A stretch of 64,000 nt of DNA from Neptunomonas japonica JAMM 1380 (GTDB lineage Bacteria > Pseudomonadota > Gammaproteobacteria > Pseudomonadales > Balneatricaceae), in contig NZ_AP014546.1 in assembly GCF_016592555.1 (NCBI RefSeq), positions 2,180,501 to 2,244,500 on the forward strand, written 5' to 3'. The stretch's first letter is position 1; every line of letters begins with the position of its first letter. The notes below the pieces were generated by a model. The model was not told the origin of the DNA, did not search any database, and saw only the letters and a program-made list of their open reading frames with translations. Shown here one piece after another: positions 17,375-26,878 of this stretch. The position numbers and the translations under genes are program-made.

Positions 17375-18298
17375 TCATACAAGATTACTTCTAAATCGAA
17401 TTCCGCTTGCTAATAATACACCGCATGTAATAAAACCGAGCCCTACCCAAGCAACTAGCTGTATGGGCTCGCCTAGCAAATACAACCCACCTAGTACAGC
17501 CAAAACGGGTGTAAACGCACCGATTGCCGAGGTATTCTCTGCACCCAATTGGCGCACAGCAAAACCATAGCTAAAGCCGGTGATAAGGCCGACACAAAGC
17601 ACCTGGACAACAATCTGATAAGCCGTTTGCTCTATCGGTGCCTGTAAAAAAGTAATCTCCCAAACACCTAGTAATACACCGACGAGTAGTATGCTAGATG
17701 ATGAAACACAAAGCCATGCAGCGGCATCCCAAGGACGTAGCTTTGATAACTTTAAGCTCACCGTAAATACTGCCCACGATAAGCTAGCGCATAAGAAAAA
17801 GATATCTCCCCGCCAATGCTCTGAGCCTGTATTAATCATTGTCATTACGAGTATGGTCGCTATCCCTATAACAATAGAGGAGAGCCCTAAAGCACGCTGT
17901 TGTGTTAATTTTTCACGATAAAAAATAACGGCAGCAAAGGTAACAAACAGTGGAAATGTCCCTGTAATAAGTAAGCCGGCATCAGCGACGGGCGCATAAC
18001 GCATCCCCAAAGATGATAAGTAAAAAAAGGGTAAGCCCGCGCCTAACATAATACCCAATAGGTAACGTTTTGGCGTTTGTCGAATACTCGGCAAGGCTTT
18101 AAAAAAGACGGGCAGTAAAACCAAGCCGGTTATACCAAAACGCAACACAGCTAAATCGACCGTGGAAAGCTGAGACTGACTGCCTACTCTCATAGAAATT
18201 AACCAGCTAGCCCAAATGAAAATTGTCACAATGGCAGCGATAATTCCAGCATGAGCGGGCGAAAGCCCTCCTAAACGTTTGAGTACTAATGCAGTCAT
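17375..18298 (-). CDS. EamA/DMT family transporter
   Basis: About 307 residues with ten predicted hydrophobic segments and two EamA repeats (the first ends near TMINTGSEH and the second begins at WRGDIFFLCASLSW). Drug/metabolite transporters of this type export amino acids, purines or other metabolites across the inner membrane. I chose the ATG at 18298 because AAGAGA lies just upstream; an upstream ATG at 18331 adds a charged leader. It is divergent from an Lrp/AsnC-type regulator, a common pairing for amino-acid exporters. Confidence 0.88.
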   Translation of the reverse strand: MTALVLKRLGGLSPAHAGIIAAIVTIFIWASWLISMRVGSQSQLSTVDLAVLRFGITGLVLLPVFFKALPSIRQTPKRYLLGIMLGAGLPFFYLSSLGMRYAPVADAGLLITGTFPLFVTFAAVIFYREKLTQQRALGLSSIVIGIATILVMTMINTGSEHWRGDIFFLCASLSWAVFTVSLKLSKLRPWDAAAWLCVSSSSILLVGVLLGVWEITFLQAPIEQTAYQIVVQVLCVGLITGFSYGFAVRQLGAENTSAIGAFTPVLAVLGGLYLLGEPIQLVAWVGLGFITCGVLLASGIRFRSNLV

Positions 18299-18379
18299 GA
18301 CAATCTCTTTTATATAAAGCGCTATTATCAATGCTTTATACGCCGCATGTCCTTGCTATTTACACCTTGAATTAATCAA

Positions 18380-18402
18380 TAATTGGCATAAGATGCCAAT
18401 TA
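18380..18402. promoter_or_regulatory. Inverted repeat between transporter and Lrp gene
   Basis: TAATTGGCA-taaga-TGCCAATTA is a perfect nine-base inverted repeat with a five-base spacer in the divergent intergenic region, 18 bases before the regulator. It is a good operator candidate for the Lrp-type protein. Confidence 0.6.
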
Positions 18403-18420
18403 TGATCTAATTAAATAAAG

Positions 18421-18888
18421 ATGATTTCAAAAATGGATAAATCAGATTATAAAATTGCCTCGTTACTGCAACAAGATGGGCGCCTCAGTAATGTTGAGCT
18501 ATCAGATAAAATCGACTTATCACCCTCACCCTGCTTAAGGCGAGTAAAGAAGCTAGAAGAGGAAGGCGTCATTACGGGTTACTATGCGGCGTTGGATCGC
18601 CAGCTCGTAGGCCTCGGGATGACTATCTTTGTTGATGTTAGTCTCGATAATCATCGCGATGAGGCAAGCTTACAATTTGAGGACGCAATTTTATCGATGG
18701 AAAATGTAATTAGTTGTTTTGTCGTATCTGGTGCATCGGACTACCGCTTAGAGGTTGTTGTATCAGATCTACTAACTTACGAAGCATGGCTAAAAACATT
18801 ACAACGCCTCCCTATCGTAAAAGATATACAAAGCAACTTTGCCATCCGTGCAGTGAAAACCACCGCACCTTTACCTCTTAAATATTAA
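18421..18888 (+). CDS. Lrp/AsnC family transcriptional regulator
   Basis: The 155-residue protein has the N-terminal helix-turn-helix (DYKIASLLQQDGRLSNVELSDKIDLSPSPCLRRVKKLE), the standard Lrp pattern, and a C-terminal ligand-binding RAM domain (VISCFVVSGASDYRLEVVV). A downstream ATG four codons in is an alternative start. It is divergent from the EamA exporter and likely controls it in response to an amino acid; the ligand is unknown. Confidence 0.93.
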   Translation: MISKMDKSDYKIASLLQQDGRLSNVELSDKIDLSPSPCLRRVKKLEEEGVITGYYAALDRQLVGLGMTIFVDVSLDNHRDEASLQFEDAILSMENVISCFVVSGASDYRLEVVVSDLLTYEAWLKTLQRLPIVKDIQSNFAIRAVKTTAPLPLKY

Positions 18889-20573
18889 CGGCTACTTTTA
18901 TCGGTGGTATGACTGAGCCTGATACAATCACGCCCTGCATCTTTCGCAGCATAAAGTAGATCATCACTGCGCTTGAATAGGTCATCTACAACGCGGTCTG
19001 AATCTAATATTTCTGTTACGCCAATACTGATGGTATAACGAATACTTAACCCATTATAGGCCACACTGTTATGACGATTGGCATATAAAATTCGCTCTGC
19101 CAAGCCAATAGTTTCGTCTAATGATGTATTGGGCAACAGCACGACAAACTCCTCTCCTCCATAACGGGCGAATAGATCCGTACTACGTAATAAGTTATCG
19201 GTAACACTCGCCAAAGAGCGCAACACTTCATCACCGGCTTGGTGACCGTACTTATCATTAACTTCTTTAAATAGATCAATATCCATAATCATTAAAGAAA
19301 ATGGCTGATGGTACCTTCGCGCTCTAGCAAACTCTTTTTCTAAACTCTGCTGAAAAACATAGCGGTTACTAATACCTGTCAAACTATCGAGTTCAGCCTG
19401 CGTCTTGAGCGTTTTTTCAGCTAAGCGACGCTTACTTATCTCTCGCCTTAGCGCTGCGGTTAATGAAAACAGGTACCAGATAATACCAACAGCAACTAAA
19501 AATGGGATGATTAGTAACCGAATCCAGTACTTATATTCAATCCATAAATCTTCTGTTCCTGCCGGAACATAAAGAAAACTATCCAAGTTGTATTGATCAA
19601 TTAAGCCTAACGATAGGTATATATCGGCAATTTTTTTCCAGCGCTCCCTGTTGATATAACCAATTTCTATCACATCAGAGTTCATAAGTTTTTTTATTTG
19701 CCCCGCTTCATACAGAAGAAAATCCTTGTCATAAGCGGCCCGACGAGTTTCATAATTTTGAATAATAATTTCTGCGACTTCTGCCGGATTGTCCATTGCA
19801 TACTTCCAACCTCTCAAACTAGCCGCGCGAAATTTTTCTACTACCTCAGGCTGCTCATCCAGCATTTTTTGGCGTGTGAAAAGTAAATCCCCATAAAAGT
19901 CTATTCCATACGCTCTGGGTTCAATCAATACGGGAGTATGCCCGGCTTTCTTAACAAAATAGGGCTCATCTGTACTATAAGAAGGAATCAGCTGTGTATG
20001 ACCCGACAGAAGGTCACCTAACTCCCATGTAGGGAAATGGTTATTGAGACTTGTCAGATCTACCCCCGCCACTTTCAGAGCAGCAATTGCTTCAGCATCC
20101 ATCCGTTCATCACCGTCGTTAGGCAAGTTCAATGAGATAGGGCGATACTGACCGATATCTTCCAAGCGATCAAAATCATACTGATCAGTCGTTAAAAATA
20201 TATAGGGTGAATGCTGCATAATATTTGCTAGCACAACAAAGGGTAGCCCTTGGCTATGATTGATCAATAAATCAGTACGCGTTGAGCCAAATTGAGCTCG
20301 GTTAAACAATACTTCTGCTTCTGGCACAACGGCGTGTCCAGCACTGTCATAGCCTCCATCTTTGATGGTAACGTCTAACCCGACTTCTTTGTAAAAGCCC
20401 TTTTCCTTGGCCGCATAATACCCAGCAAACTGGAATTGATGATTCCATTGCAGCTGAATAGCCACAGGAGTGAGTTTGGTTTGTGCTTGCACTGAGAACG
20501 CAAAAAGCAATAAAAAAACTGCAACAATGACAACAGCCCGACTATTGATTCGGGAACAGACAAATTGATGCAT
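18885..20573 (-). CDS. THI5/NMT1-like sensor diguanylate cyclase
   Basis: Signal peptide (MHQF... to VQAQ), then a periplasmic NMT1/THI5-like binding domain at about 35-320 with the family pattern VAIQLQWNHQFQFAGYYAAKEKGFY. One membrane span follows (YWIRLLIIPFLVAVGIIWYL), then a GGDEF domain at about 400-560. The active-site loop is YGGEEFVVLLP, an active-type GGEEF, so c-di-GMP synthesis is expected. A periplasmic THI5-like ligand (a pyrimidine or related small molecule in binding-protein relatives) may control it. I chose the ATG at 20573 because AAGGGT lies 7 bases upstream, whereas the upstream GTG/ATG options have none. Its stop overlaps the Lrp gene's stop on the opposite strand by four bases. 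Confidence 0.9.
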   Translation of the reverse strand: MHQFVCSRINSRAVVIVAVFLLLFAFSVQAQTKLTPVAIQLQWNHQFQFAGYYAAKEKGFYKEVGLDVTIKDGGYDSAGHAVVPEAEVLFNRAQFGSTRTDLLINHSQGLPFVVLANIMQHSPYIFLTTDQYDFDRLEDIGQYRPISLNLPNDGDERMDAEAIAALKVAGVDLTSLNNHFPTWELGDLLSGHTQLIPSYSTDEPYFVKKAGHTPVLIEPRAYGIDFYGDLLFTRQKMLDEQPEVVEKFRAASLRGWKYAMDNPAEVAEIIIQNYETRRAAYDKDFLLYEAGQIKKLMNSDVIEIGYINRERWKKIADIYLSLGLIDQYNLDSFLYVPAGTEDLWIEYKYWIRLLIIPFLVAVGIIWYLFSLTAALRREISKRRLAEKTLKTQAELDSLTGISNRYVFQQSLEKEFARARRYHQPFSLMIMDIDLFKEVNDKYGHQAGDEVLRSLASVTDNLLRSTDLFARYGGEEFVVLLPNTSLDETIGLAERILYANRHNSVAYNGLSIRYTISIGVTEILDSDRVVDDLFKRSDDLLYAAKDAGRDCIRLSHTTDKSSR

Positions 20574-20728
20574 ACCCACTACCCTTAATAGAATATGAAC
20601 AAAACCCAATTATATACTTAAGCATAGCAGAGAGATGACACAGCTCTACTTTTTTCACTATGTAAGGTTTTCATTTCTGATAAAGTACTTAAAAGTAATT
20701 ATATTCCGAGACTTTGACAGGAGCATTA

Positions 20729-21010
20729 ATGGGTTTATTAACATCACTTTTGGGTATGTTTACTGCAAAAGATAACGACACCACCTCTTCAACGCCTTTT
20801 TCACAAGAGGAATATAAGGGTTACCTTCTTGTCGCTACGCCTGCTGCAGAAAATTCTCAGTTTCGTATTAACGGTTTAATTAGCAAAGGCGAGCGTGAGC
20901 ACTCGTTTATTCGAGCCGATGTTCTACCGAGCCAAGAAATGTGTGCACAAGAAACATTTCGTAAAGCTAAGCTGATGATCGACCAACAGGGCGACAACCT
21001 TTTTAACTAA
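20729..21010 (+). CDS. HlyU family protein
   Basis: The 93-residue protein matches the HlyU family: MGLLTSLLGMF N-terminus, EYKGYLLVATP, QFRINGLISKGE and SFIRADVLPSQE. HlyU is named for a Vibrio transcriptional regulator with an ArsR fold, but this small form has no clear helix-turn-helix, so I use only the family name. The start at the ATG 20729 follows AGGAG at 19-23 of the 20700 region; a TTG at 20714 lies before that site. Neighbours give no function. Confidence 0.75.
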   Translation: MGLLTSLLGMFTAKDNDTTSSTPFSQEEYKGYLLVATPAAENSQFRINGLISKGEREHSFIRADVLPSQEMCAQETFRKAKLMIDQQGDNLFN

Positions 21011-21197
21011 TTCACTTAATTTATTACTATGAACGCAGCTAAGCCTGCTGCATGACAGGTCATCAAGCGTATTTGCTAATGCACTTACGCTAATGATTTT
21101 ATGTACTTTTTTAAGCTCCTTACGCCCTCCTTTCTAATAAACACATCCCCCCAATACTTTTTATTTCTTCACATATTGTAATTTTGAATCTACTATA

Positions 21198-21213
21198 CTG
21201 TATATAAATACAG
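21198..21213. promoter_or_regulatory. LexA (SOS) box of umuDC
   Basis: CTGTATATAAATACAG matches the E. coli consensus CTGT-N8-ACAG perfectly. It lies 13 bases before the umuD start, so LexA would block transcription. Confidence 0.92.
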
Positions 21214-21225
21214 TTATGGATTATT

Positions 21226-21657
21226 ATGCTAACCACTTTATTAGGACGGTTCTCACAACAACAGAACCATGCCATCCCTCTTTTTCAAGATTCAGTCGCT
21301 GCTGGCTTCCCATCACCAGCACAAGATTACATTGAGAAAACACTGGATTTAAACGATCTATGCATCAAACATCCTGCTGCAACCTTCTTTGTACGCGCCG
21401 AAGGAAATTCTATGATCGATGCGGGTATCTTTTCAGGAGATATTCTTGTCGTAGACCGCTCTTTAACCGCCCGCTCTAGCGACATTGTCATTGCATGCAT
21501 TCATGATGAATTTACCGTTAAACAGCTAATTATCAGCTCAACTTCAGTGCAGCTCAGGCCCATGAACAAAGCCTATTCAACGATCACTCTTCATGAAGGT
21601 AATGAGCTGGAAGTGTTCGGCGTTGTGACGACAGTCATCCACTCATTAAGGGGTTAA
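21226..21657 (+). CDS. umuD: UmuD, self-cleaving subunit of DNA polymerase V
   Basis: 143 residues in the LexA/UmuD S24 fold. The self-cleavage bond is Ala26-Gly27 (VAAGFPSPA), the nucleophile Ser62 lies in EGNSMIDAG and the general-base Lys99 in FTVKQL. RecA-stimulated cleavage gives UmuD', which joins UmuC for translesion synthesis. The gene is three bases before umuC and follows a perfect LexA box. Confidence 0.95.
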   Translation: MLTTLLGRFSQQQNHAIPLFQDSVAAGFPSPAQDYIEKTLDLNDLCIKHPAATFFVRAEGNSMIDAGIFSGDILVVDRSLTARSSDIVIACIHDEFTVKQLIISSTSVQLRPMNKAYSTITLHEGNELEVFGVVTTVIHSLRG

Positions 21658-21660
21658 GTA

Positions 21661-22932
21661 ATGACTCCTTGTTTTGCACTGGTCGACTGTAATAACTTTT
21701 ATGCCAGCTGCGAGCGCCTCTTCAGACCTGATCTGCGAGGCCGGCCCATTGTGGTTTTGTCGAATAATGACGGCTGTATTGTAGCTCGCAGCGCTGAAGC
21801 CAAAGCATTAGGTATTCGCATGGCTGTTCCATTATTTGAGGTTCAGGAACAGTTACTTCATGAAAATGTGCAGGTATTTTCCTCTAACTATGCACTTTAT
21901 GGCGACATTTCGGCCCGTGTCATGAATATTTTGCAGCAGATGGTAGCTGATATAGAAGTTTACTCCATTGATGAAGCCTTTTTAGATCTCAACAGTATCG
22001 ATAGTGCATCGTCTCTGGAAGTATTTGGTATTCAAATAAAACAACGGATTCAAAGCTGGGTTGGCATCTCAGTATCCGTAGGGATAGCACCCACTAAAAC
22101 GTTAGCAAAACTCGCCAACAATGCAGCCAAACGCTATCGAAAAACGGCAGGCGTAGTAGATCTTACCTCGCAACAAAGACAAGAAAAGCTCTTAAACATA
22201 ACACCGGTTAAAGACGTCTGGGGGATTGGTTCACGCCTTGCGAAGCAACTAAACAACGTCGGCATAGACACTGCATTACAATTAGCTCGCAGCCAACCCG
22301 GCTGGATTCGACAGCAATTCTCTATCAGTGTTGAACGAACCGTTCGTGAATTGAACGGCTTATCATGCATAGATATGGAATCATCGCCCCCCGCCAAAAA
22401 ACAGATTTTATGCAGCCGAACCTTTGGTGTGCGTGTCACTGATTACAAGGATATACATGCAGCACTATGCAAACATTGTGAACGAGCAGCGGAAAAACTA
22501 CGAGAGCAAGGTAAGCAAGCACGTGCTGTTTCAATATTTATCAAAACCAGTCCTTTCAACCCAAACGCAAGCTATTATCGCGAGAGTGCCAGCTGCATTT
22601 TAGACACGCCCAGCCATGACACTCGTGACATCACTCAAGCAGCTATTCAGTTATTAAAAACGATATACAAAGAAGATCTTCTCTACATGAAAGCAGGGGT
22701 GATGCTCGCTGACTTCTATGAGTCCGGCACATTTCAAACAACACTTTGGGACAAACCTTCATCTTTTAGAAATTCGACCGCGCTCATGCAAGCTATCGAT
22801 AAAATCAATAAGAGTGGTAAGGGGCACATTTGCTTTGCAGGACAACAACGTTCAAATGACTGGAAAATGAAGCAGGAGAAGCTATCCCCTGCTTACACAA
22901 CACGATGGAGTGATATTCCGAGTATTCGCTAG
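21661..22932 (+). CDS. umuC: UmuC, Y-family DNA polymerase
   Basis: The 423-residue protein is the catalytic subunit of DNA polymerase V. It has the Y-family palm motif FALVDCNNFYASCERLF at the start, the second acidic motif SIDEAFLDL, and the thumb KLANNAAKRYRKTAGVV. The little-finger region follows to about residue 350, and the C-terminal tail is UmuC-like. Start ATG at 21661, four bases after the umuD stop, so the two genes form one operon under LexA. Confidence 0.96.
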   Translation: MTPCFALVDCNNFYASCERLFRPDLRGRPIVVLSNNDGCIVARSAEAKALGIRMAVPLFEVQEQLLHENVQVFSSNYALYGDISARVMNILQQMVADIEVYSIDEAFLDLNSIDSASSLEVFGIQIKQRIQSWVGISVSVGIAPTKTLAKLANNAAKRYRKTAGVVDLTSQQRQEKLLNITPVKDVWGIGSRLAKQLNNVGIDTALQLARSQPGWIRQQFSISVERTVRELNGLSCIDMESSPPAKKQILCSRTFGVRVTDYKDIHAALCKHCERAAEKLREQGKQARAVSIFIKTSPFNPNASYYRESASCILDTPSHDTRDITQAAIQLLKTIYKEDLLYMKAGVMLADFYESGTFQTTLWDKPSSFRNSTALMQAIDKINKSGKGHICFAGQQRSNDWKMKQEKLSPAYTTRWSDIPSIR

Positions 22933-22959
22933 TGTGCAAAAACTGGCTAACGCCCGGGT

Positions 22960-24432
22960 TCAGTGGTTAATAGGTAGCTGTATATGCACCGTTGAGCCAA
23001 CATTAAGGTCTGACGTTACCGCCATATCACCTTGGTGTTGCTCAGTGACAATGTAATATGAGAAAGATAACCGCTCACCTGCATCAAAGTCAGCTTCGGG
23101 CGCCTTATTACTAAAGAAAGGTTCAAATAAATACATCTGCTCCTCATTGGTTAAACCCATGCCGTTATGCTGAATTTTAATCCAGAGACTGTCATAACAT
23201 TCAGCCAAAATAATCTTAATGGTTGGCGTAAACTCTTCGGCTCGATGAGTCTTCTCCATTTTCATTTCTAGTGCATGGCATGCATGACGAAACAAACCTA
23301 AAAAGACTTGTTGAAGCTCAGTTATGTAGCAAGGTGTTAATGGCAAATTCTTCTCATAATTACGCTCAAGCGTTACCTTACTAAAGGGTAAATTAGCTGA
23401 GACCGAGATAACATCATTTGCTAAGCCAATTGCATTTTCCATTACATCTACAATATTTGCTAACTGCTTCTTATCATGACGACTACGCGCAAATGACAGT
23501 AAGTTATTGATAATAGTAGATACCTGCTCCCCTTTATCTGACATATCATGAAGGATCGTATTTAACTGCCTCGCTTGTTTATCATCAGCTGCCGCCTCAA
23601 CATTCGCTGTATCGGCAAGCGTATGCTGGAAGCTTTTTAAGTCCATTAAGATAGCTTGCAACGGAACATTAATGTCATGTGCCATCGTTGAAGCTAGCTC
23701 TCCCATAAATGACATCTTATCGTTGTGGATCAGCATGTTTTCAGCAGACGTCTGCTTACTCACATCATCCACTAAAATAACAACGCCCTGCTCAGCCTGG
23801 CCCTGCAAGGGATAAATGGTAATATCATAATGAGCGACACTTCTCAGGCTTTGTTTAAAGTGAATTGGGGTATTCTTTTCGATCACTTGCTGAATCTGCT
23901 CTGGCGCTATAGATACCGTAGGATAAGCTTCCCATAAAGTTTTCCCTAGGGCTTGAGTTGCTGGGATCCCCGAAACCTTCTCGACCTGTTTATTCCATTG
24001 TGTCACGCGGCCCTCGTTATCCAACCCCACCAGCATTAATGGCATAGACGTTAAAATATCTTTGATATATGACTCAGAAGAACGCAACCGGTCGCTGGTA
24101 ACCACATGCTGTGACACTTCATCTTCTAATAACTGATTGCTGTGTTTTAAAAGCTTATTAGATTCATCAAGCGTTGCGGTACGATCTTTTACCCTCAACT
24201 CCAGATCTTTTCGTATTTCAGTTAACTCAATGTTCGCTTTATAAGCACGGCGGCGGGCAAAATATAAGCCTACCGCTACAATAGAAAGTAAGATGATCAG
24301 CGTACCGCTGCTCCAGTTAGCCAAAATTTGCCAATTAGTTTTACCATTCGCATCTTTAAAGATACTGGTGATTCCTGCATGCACCCATGAAGATTGCATT
24401 ACCAACAACACTAAAACCAAAATATTTTTCAT
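22960..24432 (-). CDS. PAS sensor histidine kinase, ATP-binding boxes degenerate
   Basis: 490 residues: signal-like N-terminus, one membrane span (about 42-58), coiled coil, PAS (about 122-225), then DHp with the phospho-acceptor His252 in TMAHDINVPLQA, and a HATPase fold up to the C-terminus. The core of the catalytic domain is unusual. The N-box Asn is replaced by His383 (LFRHACHAL), the G1 Asp by His422 (QHNGMG), and the G2 glycines by GERLSFS (452-458). This suggests loss or alteration of ATP binding. It might act as a phosphatase, partner or non-catalytic scaffold. No response regulator is adjacent. It is divergent from proS. Confidence 0.8.
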   Translation of the reverse strand: MKNILVLVLLVMQSSWVHAGITSIFKDANGKTNWQILANWSSGTLIILLSIVAVGLYFARRRAYKANIELTEIRKDLELRVKDRTATLDESNKLLKHSNQLLEDEVSQHVVTSDRLRSSESYIKDILTSMPLMLVGLDNEGRVTQWNKQVEKVSGIPATQALGKTLWEAYPTVSIAPEQIQQVIEKNTPIHFKQSLRSVAHYDITIYPLQGQAEQGVVILVDDVSKQTSAENMLIHNDKMSFMGELASTMAHDINVPLQAILMDLKSFQHTLADTANVEAAADDKQARQLNTILHDMSDKGEQVSTIINNLLSFARSRHDKKQLANIVDVMENAIGLANDVISVSANLPFSKVTLERNYEKNLPLTPCYITELQQVFLGLFRHACHALEMKMEKTHRAEEFTPTIKIILAECYDSLWIKIQHNGMGLTNEEQMYLFEPFFSNKAPEADFDAGERLSFSYYIVTEQHQGDMAVTSDLNVGSTVHIQLPINH

Positions 24433-24761
24433 AAAAACCCAATATAATCAAATAATTACAAAACACTACTAACAAATAAAATCATATTAAAACACTACTT
24501 TATCCGCTCAAGACTACCCGCATCATTGCGGATAAACAACTCAGTACAAATAAGGGCACCATGAACTCTTGTACTCGATATTTAAGCATAGCGAAAACGC
24601 TAACCGGCACCTGCAAATAACTAGAATTTCACATGAATCTTGATTTTGTCAGGATAATCGCTCAAAAATTCGCTATTAATGGCTCTCTGACTTGTCCCTA
24701 ACGACACATATCCATAGAATAATGCGATTTTCAAGTGAACTCTGTAAAGGTCAATACTGCC
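24433..24761. other. Intergenic region before proS
   Basis: This 329-base AT-rich stretch holds no reading frame I can support. The sequence aaaacactact occurs twice (near 24461 and 24488). It must carry the promoters for the kinase gene (minus) and proS (plus), but no clear operator is visible. Confidence 0.5.
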
Positions 24762-26477
24762 ATGCGCGCAAGCAAATTTCTTATCGCAACGCTCAAAGAG
24801 ACTCCTTCTGACGCTGAAGTCATCAGCCATCAGCTGATGCTACGCGCAGGAATGGTTAGAAGGGAAGCATCAGGACTCTATTCTTGGCTACCTATGGGCT
24901 TACGTACGCTTCGCAAAGTTGAGCGTATTGTGAGAGAAGAGATGGATAATGCCGGTGCAATGGAAATACTTATGCCTGCGGTTCAACCAGCAGAGCTTTG
25001 GGAAGAATCGGGACGCTGGGAACAGTACGGCCCAGAGTTATTACGCTTAAACGACCGTCACGGCCGCTCTTTCTGTGTAGGCCCTACACATGAAGAAGTG
25101 ATCACTGATATCGTGCGTAACGAGATCAGAAGCTATAAACAATTACCTGCTAATTTTTATCAGATTCAAACCAAATTTCGCGATGAAATTCGCCCTCGCT
25201 TTGGTGTAATGCGTTCTCGTGAGTTCATCATGAAAGATGCCTATTCTTTCCATTCTTCACGTGAGTCTTTGGAAGCAACCTACGAAGTGATGTATCAAGC
25301 CTATACCAATATCTTTACACGCTTGGGCCTTGATTTTCGTCCAGTGATTGCAGATAACGGCTCTATTGGCGGTAATGGCTCACATGAATTCCATGTACTA
25401 GCGTCCTCTGGTGAAGATGATATCGCTTTCTCTGATAGCAGTGATTACGCCGCTAACGTTGAAATGGCCGAAGCGCTTGCTCTCGGCGAAAGAGCAGCCC
25501 CAACAGCTGAAATGACACTCTTTGATACGCCTAATGCAAAAACTATCAATGAGCTAGTCGAGCAGTTTAACCTACCTATTGAAAAAACCGTTAAAACACT
25601 CGTTGTTGTCGCATCAGAAGAATGTGAAGCCGGTTTTGTAGCCTTATTGGTCCGTGGTGACCATGACTTGAATGAAATCAAGGCAGAAAAGCAGCCCGAT
25701 GTAGCGGCACCGCTATGCTTTGCTACTGAAGAAGAAATTCTTAAAGTAATGGGTGCCGGTCCAGGATCACTCGGTCCATTGAACCTGACTATCCCATGCA
25801 TTATTGATAGCAGCGTTGCCAACATGGCGAACTTTGCTGCTGGCGCCAACATTGAAGATAAACACTACGCTAATATCAACTGGGAACGTGATCTACCTAC
25901 ACCCACTATTGCAGACCTGCGCAATGTTCAAGAAGGTGACCCAAGCCCTTGCGGCCAAGGTACACTGCAGATTAAGCGCGGCATTGAAGTAGGGCATATT
26001 TTCCAATTAGGAACGAAGTACTCTGAAGCAATGAGTGCCACAGTCTTAAATGAAAATGGCAAAGCAACCGTATTGGAGATGGGCTGTTACGGCGTGGGAG
26101 TAACACGTGTAGTGGCTGCCGCAATCGAGCAAAACCATGATGACAATGGGATTATCTGGCCAGCAAGCCTTGCCCCATTCCAGATTGCTTTAGTTCCATT
26201 GAACTATGATAAGTCTGAAAAAGTTCGCAATGTTGCCGATGAAATATACACAGCGCTTCAAGCCACAGGCATTGAAGTATTACTAGACGATCGCAAAGAA
26301 CGCCCTGGTGTGAAATTTGCCGATATGGAGCTAATGGGGCTACCTCACCGCTTGGTCATCTCTGAGCGCGGTATTGAAGCCGGTGCTTACGAATACAAAG
26401 GCCGTCGCGATAGTGAAAAACAAGATGTCTCAGCTGAAGGCATTGTTGAGTTCCTAATGCAAAAAATCACGGGCTAA
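24762..26477 (+). CDS. proS: Prolyl-tRNA synthetase
   Basis: 571 residues of the bacterial ProRS type charging tRNA-Pro. Class II motifs: motif 1 near the first 100 residues, motif 2 at [17 protein letters not shown], motif 3 near [13 protein letters not shown] YbaK-like editing insertion occupies about 225-400, and the anticodon-binding domain ends the protein. I chose the ATG at 24762 because E. coli ProRS begins at the equivalent position (MRxSxxL); the ATG at 24735 would add nine residues with no homology. Confidence 0.96.
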   Translation: MRASKFLIATLKETPSDAEVISHQLMLRAGMVRREASGLYSWLPMGLRTLRKVERIVREEMDNAGAMEILMPAVQPAELWEESGRWEQYGPELLRLNDRHGRSFCVGPTHEEVITDIVRNEIRSYKQLPANFYQIQTKFRDEIRPRFGVMRSREFIMKDAYSFHSSRESLEATYEVMYQAYTNIFTRLGLDFRPVIADNGSIGGNGSHEFHVLASSGEDDIAFSDSSDYAANVEMAEALALGERAAPTAEMTLFDTPNAKTINELVEQFNLPIEKTVKTLVVVASEECEAGFVALLVRGDHDLNEIKAEKQPDVAAPLCFATEEEILKVMGAGPGSLGPLNLTIPCIIDSSVANMANFAAGANIEDKHYANINWERDLPTPTIADLRNVQEGDPSPCGQGTLQIKRGIEVGHIFQLGTKYSEAMSATVLNENGKATVLEMGCYGVGVTRVVAAAIEQNHDDNGIIWPASLAPFQIALVPLNYDKSEKVRNVADEIYTALQATGIEVLLDDRKERPGVKFADMELMGLPHRLVISERGIEAGAYEYKGRRDSEKQDVSAEGIVEFLMQKITG

Positions 26478-26494
26478 TACCTAGAGCAATATCA

Positions 26495-26528
26495 AAAAAG
26501 GCTGCCCCTTAATGTGAGCAGCCTTTTT
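26495..26528. terminator. Terminator after proS
   Basis: AAAAAAGGCTGC...GCAGCCTTTTTT: the paired arms and the T-run form a rho-independent terminator, and the A-run on the other side can terminate acyP too, so it works in both directions. Confidence 0.88.
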
Positions 26529-26552
26529 TATGCGTTTGATTTACTTAAACCG

Positions 26553-26846
26553 TTAACATTCCCTTTCATCACCCCGCATCACAAAACCATTGAAGCTCTC
26601 ATCATAGGGTAGTGACTCAGATATAACTTGCGCAACATTGGCAAGTGCAGGCCCTATTTGCAACCACGCCTCAACTTGGCGAACCGCATTACTTTCTCCA
26701 CACAGCATGACTTGAACTCGCCCATCAGAAAGGTTTCTAACCCATCCCGTTAAGCCGTACGATAACGCCTCATCCATTGTAGACTTACGAAACCAAACAC
26801 CTTGAACCTTGCCAGCAACAAAAGCACTAATACATATTTTTGCCAC
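26553..26846 (-). CDS. acyP: Acylphosphatase
   Basis: The 97-residue enzyme hydrolyses acyl phosphates. The active-site loop AGKVQGVWFRKSTMDEA includes the catalytic Arg, and GWVRNLSDGRVQVMLCG carries the catalytic Asn. The length matches the family. Its product is soluble and small. It lies on the minus strand, converging on proS and 32 bases after the yihY-like gene, so it may be read with that gene. Confidence 0.95.
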   Translation of the reverse strand: MAKICISAFVAGKVQGVWFRKSTMDEALSYGLTGWVRNLSDGRVQVMLCGESNAVRQVEAWLQIGPALANVAQVISESLPYDESFNGFVMRGDEREC

Positions 26847-26878
26847 GACTCACTATCCTTATATTCTTAGCTATAAAT

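Noticed and set aside
24433..24761. Duplicate aaaacactact as a possible mobile-element target repeat
   Set aside because: Two copies of an 11-base AT-rich string in an AT-rich region are weak evidence; no element lies between them.
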